A DNA stretch of 64,000 nucleotides from Hymenobacter volaticus (GTDB taxonomy: Bacteria > Bacteroidota > Bacteroidia > Cytophagales > Hymenobacteraceae), in contig NZ_CP095061.1 of assembly GCF_022921055.1 (NCBI RefSeq), forward strand, positions 3,263,501-3,327,500, read 5' to 3'. The notes beneath the pieces were generated by a model. It was not told where the DNA came from. It searched no databases and saw nothing but the letters and a program-made list of their open reading frames with translations. The position numbers and the translations under genes were made by a program. Shown piece by piece: positions 28,221-36,152 of this stretch; within the stretch, counting starts at the first letter, position 1; the number at the start of each line of letters is the position of its first letter.

Positions 28221-28850
28221 ATGAAGCAGCTGATCGACCTTACAACGTGGCCCCGCCGCGAGCATTTCACTTTCTTTTCCGCCTTCGACGAGCCCTTTTT
28301 CGGTTTGGTAGCCGATGTAGATTGTACCCGGGCCCATACCGCCGCCAAACAAGCTGGAGTTTCGTTTTTCCTGTATTACCTGCACTGTGCGCTGCAAGCC
28401 GCCAACGAAGTGGAAGAGTTTCGTTGCCGCATCGAACAGGGCCAAGTGTACCGCTACGACCGGATCCATGCCTCCGCTACTCTCGGCCGCCCCGACCACA
28501 CCTTTAGTTTCTCCTTCATCGAGCAGCAGGACAGCCTAACTGACTTCGTGGCCGGCGCCAACGCCGAAATCGACGCCACGCAGAACAGCACCGGCCTGCG
28601 CCTGAGTGAGCAAACCGCCCGGCCCGATGTCATTCATTTCTCGGCTATTCCGTGGGTGCGGTTCACGAGTCTCACCCACGCCCGCAGCTTCCAACACCCC
28701 GACAGCGCCCCCAAAATATCGGTGGGCCAAACGTATCAGGACGGCGCTGTTATGCGGATGCCCGTGTCCGTAAACCTGCACCACGGCTTAGGCGACGGGT
28801 ATCACGTTGGGTTGTTCTTGCAAGCATTCCAGCGGCGGCTTGATGCTTAG
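28221..28850 (+). CDS. Chloramphenicol acetyltransferase (CatA-like) family protein
   Basis: The 209-residue protein has the length of CAT monomers. It opens with WPRREHFTFFSAFDEPFFGLVADVDCT, the CAT N-terminal pattern (R-x-x-F-x-F-F). The active-site motif is HHGLGDG at 187-193, with a catalytic His and the structural Asp192, and SIPWVRF-like SAIPWVRFTSLTH precedes it. Trimeric acetyl-CoA-dependent O-acetylation would be expected. Many environmental homologues do not confer resistance, so the substrate is uncertain. No mobile element lies next to it; context looks chromosomal. Confidence 0.87.
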   Translation: MKQLIDLTTWPRREHFTFFSAFDEPFFGLVADVDCTRAHTAAKQAGVSFFLYYLHCALQAANEVEEFRCRIEQGQVYRYDRIHASATLGRPDHTFSFSFIEQQDSLTDFVAGANAEIDATQNSTGLRLSEQTARPDVIHFSAIPWVRFTSLTHARSFQHPDSAPKISVGQTYQDGAVMRMPVSVNLHHGLGDGYHVGLFLQAFQRRLDA

Positions 28851-28861
28851 GCAAGGAAGAA

Positions 28862-28948
28862 AAAGCCGTGCTACTTCCTTTTGTATCTGCTTGTCGAGTC
28901 AATAAAAATTCATCGGCATGCAGACGCCAAACGAAGTAGTACGGCTTT
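28862..28948. terminator. Convergent hairpin with a long loop
   Basis: AAAGCCGTGCTACTTC (28862) and GAAGTAGTACGGCTTT (28933) pair over 16 bp with one mismatch around about 55 bases, between genes that end toward each other. Confidence 0.5.
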
Positions 28949-28966
28949 AGTTGCGAGGCACCAGCA

Positions 28967-29353
28967 CTAGCAACTAACTAGTTGCGTGTAGAGCCGGGCT
29001 AGGGTGTCGGCGGGGTCTTGGCAAAGGCCGGGGTGTACGGGGGAAGTTTGAACGACGGTGCTGCGGGTAGCGGTGAGCCAACGAAAACGGGAGGCTACCG
29101 GCAATTGCCCGATAACACCGCCCTCCTTGCGGCCCACGCAAATTCGCTCGAAGGCGCGTAGCCGCTCGTGCAGTTCGGCCAGGTCGAGGTCAGCGGCAAA
29201 GGCCAGCAGCCGCGTTTCGTTTAGCTCGAACTTGGTTTGTAGAAATCCTTGCCCGGCACAGTATAGAATGACACCGACGTTTAGAAATTCTTCGCGCTCC
29301 ACCCGGGGCATGACGCGAATCACGGCATACTCAAACAAGTGTTTTTCTGGCAT
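28967..29353 (-). CDS. DUF3037 family protein
   Basis: From ATG 29353 (MPEKHLFEYAVIRVMPRVEREEFLNVGVILYC) the protein has 128 residues; starts at 29365 (ATG) or 29371 (TTG) are possible. The opening block with YAVIRVMP and EEFLNVGVILYC is the DUF3037 signature. R-W-L-T-A-T-R-S-T-V-V-Q-T-S-P near residue 100 and the P-A-D-T-L-x-R-L-Y end are also typical. It overlaps the end of the HipA-like kinase gene by at least 23 bp, so the two are almost certainly co-translated. DUF3037 often neighbours HipA-like kinases. Its activity is unknown. Confidence 0.85.
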   Translation of the reverse strand: MPEKHLFEYAVIRVMPRVEREEFLNVGVILYCAGQGFLQTKFELNETRLLAFAADLDLAELHERLRAFERICVGRKEGGVIGQLPVASRFRWLTATRSTVVQTSPVHPGLCQDPADTLARLYTQLVSC

Positions 29354-30128
29354 GCTGCGCGGCATTAACAAAGATTTCGGACGCCGCGAGGCGGGTCTCT
29401 AAAAACTGAACATAGGCTTGCCGGTGCTCCTCCACCGACTCGAACGGTGAATCACCAGTTAGCCACTCATCCGGAATCAGCGCCACAATAGCCCGAATTC
29501 GCTCCGGCGTCAGCACGGCCCGGTACTCGGCATCGACGGCGGCTAGTTCGGAGGCTTGGGGTAGCAGCACGTGGTCTTTGACTTGAGCGAACGGCCGCCG
29601 GGCTTGTTCTTCCACGTTTTGCCAGGCATGATGGAAATAGAAGGCTGCTCCGTGGTCAATCAGCCACAGTTCCTTGTGCCACATCAGCATATTGGTGTTG
29701 CGCGGCGTGCGGTCAACGTTGGTCACCAGACAATCCAGCCACACAATTTGCGAGGCCAGTTTGGGCTCCACAGTCGTGACCAGCGCATCGAAGGTAATGG
29801 CCCCGGACAAGTAATGCAGGGCCAGGTTGAGGCCTTCGCTGGCGCGCAGCAAATCCTGGATTTCCTCGTCGGGCTCGGTACGGCCGAAGGCTTCGTCGAG
29901 GGTGATAAATACGATTTCCGGCACTCGTAAGCCTAGTGCGCGCGCCAACTCACCGGCCAGGAGTTCGGCAATCAGCGCCTTCGCACCTTGCCCGGCGCCC
30001 CGAAATTTGAGCACGTACAGAAACCCATCTTCGGCCTCTACCAAGCCCGGCAAAGAGCCGCCCTCGCGCAACGGTTTCACATACCGCGTCACCTCCACGG
30101 TTCGCAGTTCAGGTGGACTATACTTCAT
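29331..30128 (-). CDS. HipA-like kinase family protein
   Basis: From ATG 30128 (MKYSPPELRTVEVTRYVKPLREGGSLPGLVE) the protein has 265 residues, shorter than classical HipA (about 440). VLKFRGAGQGAKALIAELLAGELARALGL is the ATP-binding Lys and following helix. NVDRTPRNTNML is the catalytic-loop equivalent (Asp and Asn), and LIDHGAAFYFHH replaces the DFG-type metal loop. Classical HipA toxins phosphorylate glutamyl-tRNA synthetase and pair with a DNA-binding HipB antitoxin; no HipB is seen here. Instead the 3' end overlaps a DUF3037 gene. Whether this is a toxin pair, a regulatory kinase or something else is not established. Confidence 0.87.
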   Translation of the reverse strand: MKYSPPELRTVEVTRYVKPLREGGSLPGLVEAEDGFLYVLKFRGAGQGAKALIAELLAGELARALGLRVPEIVFITLDEAFGRTEPDEEIQDLLRASEGLNLALHYLSGAITFDALVTTVEPKLASQIVWLDCLVTNVDRTPRNTNMLMWHKELWLIDHGAAFYFHHAWQNVEEQARRPFAQVKDHVLLPQASELAAVDAEYRAVLTPERIRAIVALIPDEWLTGDSPFESVEEHRQAYVQFLETRLAASEIFVNAAQHARKTLV

Positions 30129-30185
30129 GGCGCGAAATTCGACATTTATTCTTTGGCTGCTCACAGCCCGGCGATAGGGCGTTGG

Positions 30186-31772
30186 TTACTGCCGACCGGG
30201 GCCATAGAGCACTTGGCCGGCGCGGCGCTTGGTGTGCTGCCCTTCGCGGACGGTGAGTTGACCATTGACCAGCACGTAGCGCATGCCCACGCTGTATTGG
30301 TGCGGCTGCGTGAACGTGGACCGCTCGGCTACTTCTTTGGGGTCGAACACCACCAGGTCGGCGGCTAGGCCGGGGCGCAGAAGGCCTCGGTCGGTGAGGC
30401 CAAAGGTTTGGGCGGGCAGTGAGGTCATGCGGCGCACGGCTTCTTCCAGGCTGATGACGTGTAGTTCGCGCACATAGTGGCCGAGCACTCGGGCGTTGGA
30501 CCCGTAGCCGCGCGGGTGCGGTACGCCCTCCTGCCACACCCGAATGCTGGCGTCGGAGGCTACCATGTTGAAGGGGTAACGCATGATTTGCTGCACATCG
30601 GGCTCCCCCATACCGTGGAAAACCATCCCCGCATCGTGCTGCAACACCAGGTCCAGGATGGTGCTTACCTCGGCGCGGGCTTTGTGAGGCCGGCCCATGC
30701 GCTGGTTGATGGCTTCAATGCTTAGGCCGTTGTAGCTCGGGTTGGGCGGAAAACTGGCTACCACAGCATAGCCGAAGTGACGCAGCTTCTTTTGACGCAG
30801 GCGTGTTAGCATGGCCTCCTCCACGGTTGCCCGCACTTTGGGGCGGGCCAAGCGGGCCTGGAGCGAGTCGCGGCCATCGGCTTGCACGGCGTCGGGGAGC
30901 AGGGTGCTCAGGGAAGTAGAGCTGGCGGTGTAGGGATACTGGTCGATGGTGACTTCCTGGCCGCTTTGGCGGGCGGTTTCCAGGAGTGCCAACAGGTCGG
31001 CAGCGTGGCCCCAATTCTGCTGGCCGCCTAGCTTGAGGTGCGAAATTTCCACGGGCAAGTTGGCTTCCCGCCCGATCAGCAGCGCCTCCTTAATAGCCTG
31101 TTTCACACTGTCGCCTTCATCGCGCATGTGGGTGGCGTAGAGGCCGCGGTAACGGCCGGCCACCTGGGCTAGGCGCACCAGTTCCGGCGTGCGGGTGTAC
31201 GTGCCGGGAATGTAAATCAGCCCCGTCGAGATGCCTACGGCTCCGGCTTGCATGGCCTGTTCTACCAGCCTTTCCATTTGCCCTAGCTCCGTTTCGGTGG
31301 GGGCCCGGTTGGCGCGGCCCATCACGGCCTTGCGTACCGAGCCATGCCCAATCAGCGAGGCCACGTTGACGGAAAGATGCAGGCTGTCGAGGAAGGTAAA
31401 GTAGCGGCGCAAGTCGGGGCGTGAGGAACCGCAGTTGCCGGTGATAACCGTCGTTACGCCATCGTAGATGAAGTTATCGGCGGTAGGCTGACGCACTTCG
31501 TCATCTTCGATGTGGGTGTGTACATCAATGAAGCCGGGCGCCACGATGAGGCCGTGGGCGTCGAGGACGGTATCGGCGGGGTAGTCTTTGGGGAGCCGGC
31601 CCACGGCTTGGATGCGGCCGGCTTGCACGGCGACGTCGGCGTAAAACCAGGCATTGCCAGTACCATCCAACACGCGGCCGTTGCGGATAAGCAGATCGGC
31701 GCGTTGCTGTTGCGCTGTGCTCGACTGCGCCAGCAACACAGTTCCCATCCAAAATAGTACGACACGCCACAT
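30186..31772 (-). CDS. N-acyl-D-amino-acid deacylase (D-aminoacylase) family amidohydrolase, exported
   Basis: The 528-residue protein has a signal peptide (WRVVLFWMGTVLLAQSSTA/Q). The fold starts ADLLIRNGRVLDGTG, with APGFIDVHTHIEDDE carrying the metal ligands His85 and His87. TTVITGNCGSS supplies the Cys that binds zinc in D-aminoacylases. YATHMRDEGDSV and EISHLKLGG are the next His positions, and SDAS near residue 420 gives the catalytic Asp. The composite beta domain closes with GLLRPGLAADLVVFDP. It should cleave N-acyl-D-amino acids or related amides outside the cytoplasm. The HipA-like gene begins 57 bp downstream on the same strand, so one transcript is possible. Confidence 0.92.
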   Translation of the reverse strand: MWRVVLFWMGTVLLAQSSTAQQQRADLLIRNGRVLDGTGNAWFYADVAVQAGRIQAVGRLPKDYPADTVLDAHGLIVAPGFIDVHTHIEDDEVRQPTADNFIYDGVTTVITGNCGSSRPDLRRYFTFLDSLHLSVNVASLIGHGSVRKAVMGRANRAPTETELGQMERLVEQAMQAGAVGISTGLIYIPGTYTRTPELVRLAQVAGRYRGLYATHMRDEGDSVKQAIKEALLIGREANLPVEISHLKLGGQQNWGHAADLLALLETARQSGQEVTIDQYPYTASSTSLSTLLPDAVQADGRDSLQARLARPKVRATVEEAMLTRLRQKKLRHFGYAVVASFPPNPSYNGLSIEAINQRMGRPHKARAEVSTILDLVLQHDAGMVFHGMGEPDVQQIMRYPFNMVASDASIRVWQEGVPHPRGYGSNARVLGHYVRELHVISLEEAVRRMTSLPAQTFGLTDRGLLRPGLAADLVVFDPKEVAERSTFTQPHQYSVGMRYVLVNGQLTVREGQHTKRRAGQVLYGPGRQ

Positions 31773-31956
31773 AGCCAGCTAGAGTTAAGTCTTTAGCCGG
31801 AAGATAAACGTTGCCGGGTTATTCCCCTCTTGACCTTAGCAAGCAGCAAGGCTTCTCCACATTATGAGGTCTTCGGGAAGAGGCAAGCATTCATCAGACT
31901 GCTCCTGCTATGCGTACCACGGCATCTCATGTGGTGACAGACGTTGTAATACTATT

Positions 31957-32051
31957 GTCATGCTGAGCTTGTCGAAGCATCTCGCTCGAATCGTTGCACA
32001 AGCATTAGCGTGTACCGCCCTAGCGAGATGCTTCGACAAGCTCAGCATGAC
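31957..32051. repeat. Palindromic intergenic repeat, copy 4
   Basis: The arms are of the GAGCTTGTCGAAGCATCTCGC subtype and almost perfectly complementary, with about 35 bases between. It lies upstream of the D-aminoacylase and downstream of selO, both leftward. No other feature is seen in 31773-32135. Confidence 0.9.
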
Positions 32052-32135
32052 GTTACTGTGAGAGGAATCAGCAGCCGCATGCTTCCTCCCGCTCAGCAGG
32101 CTTGAACAAGCATGCGTGTTCGGCCAGATCTTGGG

Positions 32136-33736
32136 TTAGGAGCTGCACGAAAGCGTCGCGCTGCCGGGTTTGTCACTGGCCCAGGCGGGACGCTTAGCGG
32201 CGAGGTCGTCGTGTTCGGGTTGTTCGTCGTAAGGGGTTTTGAGCACTTCCATCAACCGATTTAGAAACGACAGGTCGCCGGCTTCTGCGGCTTCAATGGC
32301 TTGCTGCGCGAGGTAGTTGCGTAGCACATACTTGGGGTTTGCGCGCAGCATACCTTCCCGAATAGCTTCCGCCCCAACAGATTCTTGCCGTAGCCGGTTG
32401 CTGTAACGGTGGAGCCAATCGATTAATGGTTGCTGCTGACTGCCTAGTTCGGCATAACCGGCCGCAGCCAGCAAGTCCTGGAACAAACCGTCCTCGTTGC
32501 CCGGATTTGCTACCAAGTCGTAGGCTACGTGGCAAAGGCGCCGGAAAAACAGCGTCATGTCCACCTGCGACTCCGCTAGGGCTTCGTGCAGTCTCTCGAT
32601 GAGGGCGCGGTCTTCTTCCTCCGCTTGCGCGGTCAGGCCGAGCTTGCGCATCATCATTTGGTGCTGCGTGGCGGCGATGGTCGTGCGGTACTGTTCGAGT
32701 CCTTGGTTCAAGCCTTCCACATTTTCAACCATCGGGGCCAGTGCCCGCGCCAGCTGGTAGAGGTTCCAAAGGCCGACGTGGGGTTGCTGGCCGAACGCGT
32801 AGCGCCGGCTACCAAAATCGGTGGTGTTAGGCGTCCAATCGGGGTCATAAGGCTCCAACCAACCGTAAGGACCGTAGTCGATGGTAAGGCCAAGGATGGA
32901 CATGTTGTCGGTGTTCATCACGCCGTGCACAAAGCCCACCGACATCCAGTGCGCAATCATGACGGCGGTACGGCGGCACACTTCCTCGAACCAGCGCAAG
33001 TACACTTCCGGGCTAGGCTCCCCAAGTTCAGGGTAATGGTGGCGAATCACGTAATCGACTATGGCGCGCAGGTTGTCCATTTCGCCGGTGGCCGTCATGA
33101 TCTGGAAATTGCCGAACCGAATAAAGGTTGGGGCAACGCGCGCCACCACGGCGCCGGGCTCGGGGCGGGGATTACCATTATAGAACATGTCGCGCACCAC
33201 AATGTCGCCGGTGGCTACCAAGCTCAACGCGCGGGTGGTGGGCACGCCCAAGTAATGCATGGCTTCGCTGCAAAGAAACTCCCGCAACGAGGAACGCAAC
33301 ACGGCCCGGCCATCGGCCCGACGCGAGTACGGCGTGGGACCGGCGCCTTTCAGCTGGATTTCCCAAGTGGAGTTATCGGTGGCCGTTACTTCGCCCAACG
33401 AAATAGCCCGTCCGTCGCCGAGTTGGCCGGCCCAGCTGCCAAACTGGTGGCCGCCGTACCGGGCCGCAAACGGCTTCATGGTGTCCGTGACGCGGTTGCC
33501 AGCCAGCGCCTCCACGGCCGGGCCGCGCTCCGGCGGACGGTGCAAGCCCAAGTAAGCGCCCAAATCATCGGACCAGGCCAGCAAATGCGGGTCGGGAACG
33601 GGCGTGGGCTCTACGCGGGAATAGTGGTAACCGGGCACTTGGCGCGGACGCTTATCGGGGCTACTTCGCCGCGCAATTCCTCCACGAAAGAGTTGTGAAA
33701 GGTAACTTGCTCTAGAGGTTCAACGTGTGTGGCCAT
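32136..33736 (-). CDS. selO: SelO protein adenylyltransferase (YdiU/UPF0061), frame broken near the N-terminus
   Basis: SelO is a pseudokinase-fold enzyme that transfers AMP from ATP to Ser, Thr or Tyr of target proteins. Almost the whole protein is open from GTG 33638 to 32136: PGYHYSRVEPTPVPDPHLLAWS, ARYGGHQFGSWAGQLGDGRAI, QLKGAGPTPYSRRADGRAVLRSSLREFL, FVHGVMNTDNMSILGLTIDYGPYG and the conserved end LSCSS. The usual first 34 residues are in another frame: ATG 33736 begins MATHVEPLEQVTFHNSFVEELRG, and the +1 frame just after it reads SSPDKRPRQVPGYHYSR. One base missing near 33665 (GAAG where GAAAG would fit) separates them. Either the gene is inactivated or a base is missing from the sequence; starting at the internal GTG would remove conserved N-terminal residues. 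Confidence 0.88.
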
Positions 33737-33875
33737 AACTCGACGGCTAAAAGGGTGCTTGGTGGGAAAGTGAGCAGTTGAGCAATTCAGGTCGCCGCCT
33801 GCTCGGCACGGCAAGTTGGCTAACGCTGATTGGGCGCGCATGTTTCCGGTTCTTCATCTTACCTTCATAAAATCA

Positions 33876-33948
33876 AAAAAGGCCCGGTAGCTATTGCCAA
33901 GGCCTTTTTATTATAGCGTTGAGCTTGTCAATCAGTCAAGCTCAACGC
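33876..33948. terminator. Two consecutive hairpins upstream of selO
   Basis: AAAAAGGCC/GGCCTTTTT (33876-33909) has T-runs on both strands. GCGTTGAGCTTG/CAAGCTCAACGC (33916-33948, 9-base loop) follows. On the minus strand the first could end transcription coming from the gene at 35429 before selO. Confidence 0.7.
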
Positions 33949-34131
33949 TTGAAAACGGTATCTGAAACCGTGGTTATCGAAGCTATCCGCTCTAAGAACA
34001 CATTCGAACATAGCTCGTCACGCTAAATGGAGCCGCAGTATTCTGTGTGCAAATATTGCAGAGGGCATTGTTCTGCGAAGTACCTAGTAGCGCAGCAGAA
34101 GCCTATCACTCGACTTATTACAAGCAGTATG

Positions 34132-34281
34132 GTCATGCTGAGCGGAGTCGAAGCATCTCGCTAGTGTAGTAACCTCAGTTGGCATCACAACGTCAGCACG
34201 CGAGATGCTTCGGCTCCGCTCAGCATGACGAGTACTACTCTAACGTCAGCGCGCGAGGTATTTCGACAAGCTCAGGATGAC
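34132..34281. repeat. Palindromic intergenic repeat, copy 5 plus an extra right arm
   Basis: A complete unit at 34132-34229 is followed by a second, slightly degenerate right arm at 34245-34281 (GTCAGCGCGCGAGG ... CTCAGGATGAC). It sits between two leftward genes; the rest of the gap shows nothing else. Confidence 0.88.
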
Positions 34282-34355
34282 GGGTAGTGTAGCAATGTTA
34301 TCTGTGTAACCGCAGCCGCAGATGCATTGGCAAGCGGGAGCCGAATCAAGTGGGC

Positions 34356-35429
34356 TTATGGCAGCTTCATTTTGTAGAGCCGAAACGGGTATTGCACTCG
34401 GTCTTGGCCATTATTCCATTTGGGGGTGCGCTCGATTTGGGCGGCCGTCACGTAGAGGTAGCCGTCGGGGCCGAGGCCGAACGAATCGGGCCAGAGCAGG
34501 CGTGGGTCGCGGGCTACGGTTTCGAAACGGCCCGCGGGCGTGACGCGGCGTATAGCGTGGTTGGGCGAATCGGTGAGGTAGACGTTGCCAGCGGCGTCGG
34601 CTATCATGCCGTGCGAAATGCCGGTTTCGCCCACTTCCTCTACCCGGGCGGCTACGTCGGCGGGCTTGAGGGTAGCATTGCGCAATACCTCCGTCTCGAT
34701 GCGGTAGAGCTTGGTTTGGTTGATAGCGCGGTAGTAGAGGTACTTATAATCGGGGGTGAGGGCAATGCCGTTGACGTTGCTGCTGAAAGGCTTGTCGGCT
34801 TTGTCGCGCACTTCCTTGCCATCAATGCGCAGCACGAAACCCGGGGCCGCAGCCGTCGATTTGTGGCCTTGGAGTTGGAGGCGGCTCTTGCCGGTGCGCA
34901 GGTCCAGCACCACCAGCGCGGCCAGCTTAGGATCGGAAAGGTAGGCAACTTGGTTGCGGGTGTCCACTTGCACATCGTTGAGGCCGGACCGTTCCCGAGG
35001 CAAGTCCTCGAACCGATAACTCCGCTCCACTTTGTTGGTGGCCAAGTTGATCTTCAGCAGCTTGATGCCCGCTAGTAACGCTGGTTCATCGGCGGGGTTG
35101 GCCGGGTCGAGCACCCACAGCGCGTCAGTTTGGTCGACAAATAAGGCCTGCACGTTCACAAACCGGCTAGTAGCTTGCAATGAGTCCCACTGGTTCCATT
35201 CCGCGTTTGGATAAGGCAGTCGCTTGCCGCCTACTATTTCTGCTAGCCCATAGTCGTAATCGGTTTTGCGCTTCGGAAACGTGACGAAAATGCGGCCCCG
35301 TTGCGAAAGCGCTAGCCCGATGGGCTGGTGGCGCCCAAATTCGGCTACCTCAACTAGAGGCGTTTCGGTGCTTTGCGCAAAAACCGGTTGACCAATTAAA
35401 GCCAGGAGCAGGAAGAAGATGTATTTCAC
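34356..35429 (-). CDS. L-dopachrome tautomerase-related (yellow/MRJP-type) exported protein
   Basis: A GTG start at 35429 gives 357 residues with a signal peptide (KYIFFLLLALIGQPVFA/Q). The mature part is a six-bladed propeller of the major-royal-jelly/yellow family: VAEFGRHQPIGLALSQRGRIFVTFPK, LWVLDPANP, LNDVQVDTRNQVAYLSDPKLAALVVLDLRTG, VNGIALTPDYKYLYYRAINQTKLYRI and ISHGMIADAAGNVYLTDSPNHAIRR. Bacterial members are uncharacterised; the name comes from insect and mammalian relatives. Probably periplasmic. It is divergent from the SMP-30 fragment. Confidence 0.9.
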   Translation of the reverse strand: MKYIFFLLLALIGQPVFAQSTETPLVEVAEFGRHQPIGLALSQRGRIFVTFPKRKTDYDYGLAEIVGGKRLPYPNAEWNQWDSLQATSRFVNVQALFVDQTDALWVLDPANPADEPALLAGIKLLKINLATNKVERSYRFEDLPRERSGLNDVQVDTRNQVAYLSDPKLAALVVLDLRTGKSRLQLQGHKSTAAAPGFVLRIDGKEVRDKADKPFSSNVNGIALTPDYKYLYYRAINQTKLYRIETEVLRNATLKPADVAARVEEVGETGISHGMIADAAGNVYLTDSPNHAIRRVTPAGRFETVARDPRLLWPDSFGLGPDGYLYVTAAQIERTPKWNNGQDRVQYPFRLYKMKLP

Positions 35430-35634
35430 AGAAAACGAAAGTCAACGAATGTGTAAGCACACGGATGCTACTGGAAGCCCGCGTTGCGGCCGGCGCGGAA
35501 CAACGCAAGCCCGGGCACCCCGAAGCAGGAACTTCGCGCTACATCGTACGCTTGAGTTCGCGCTAGGTTAAGGACGGGTCTGCAACCTTCCGGGCGACGT
35601 ATGGCTAGAACTAGCAGCCTTACTTCTGCTGTTC

Positions 35635-35901
35635 ATGTACCTTTCGCTCCTTTTATTGCTATTCTTGCTGAGTACCTTCTCCGTAACGGCGCAAAACCCA
35701 ACGCCGCGGTTTATCACTACGGGCCGCATCGAGATTGTGGCGGCCGGACTTGGCCACACCCAAGACCCGGTATGGGTACCCGAAAGCAGCATGCTGCTTT
35801 TCACCGACGCCCCGACCCGCACGATATACCGCTGTTCGGCGGTAAGCGGGTTAAGCAAGTTTCTGGAACACACCGGCTACACGGGCCGCAGGTATGCGTG
35901 A
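35635..35901 (+). pseudogene. Truncated SMP-30/gluconolactonase-like relic
   Basis: The 88-residue ORF has a signal peptide (MYLSLLLLLFLLSTFSVTA/Q) and one propeller blade: RIEIVAAGLGHTQDPVWVPESSMLLFTDAPTRTIYRC, then LSKFLEHTGYTG. These match the N-terminus of SMP-30/gluconolactonase-type sugar lactonases of about 300 residues. After TGRRYA the frame stops and none of the following 190 bases in any frame resembles the rest of the family. It looks like a deletion remnant rather than a simple frameshift. Confidence 0.78.
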
Positions 35902-36152
35902 AGAGTAGAAACAACCTAAACCGTAGAATGTGTAACCGGCACGTTTCCGAATGGCTCGTATATGCATTGCCGACGCAGTTGCGTTTAGGCTGGAAGCATT
36001 AACCAACACCTCGGCATGTAGCCTTTGGTGCCTTCCGCTGGCTGGCTAGACAATAACCTTTCTGCCAGCAGAGAAGTATTTCGCTGTATCCGATGAGCTT
36101 GCGTTTGCTGCCCAAGCCCTATTGGCCAGTGCTTAAAGTCGCTCACCTGGTT

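Noticed and set aside
28221..28850. Recently acquired chloramphenicol resistance gene
   Set aside because: The CAT-like gene has base composition like its neighbours and no integron, transposase or direct repeats around it.
29331..30128. Classical HipBA toxin-antitoxin locus
   Set aside because: The kinase is too short for classical HipA and no helix-turn-helix HipB gene is adjacent; only DUF3037 is.
32586..33698. A 370-codon rightward ORF opposite selO
   Set aside because: It is the antisense shadow of selO; its His/Gly/Ala-rich product matches no protein pattern, while the leftward frame is full of SelO motifs.
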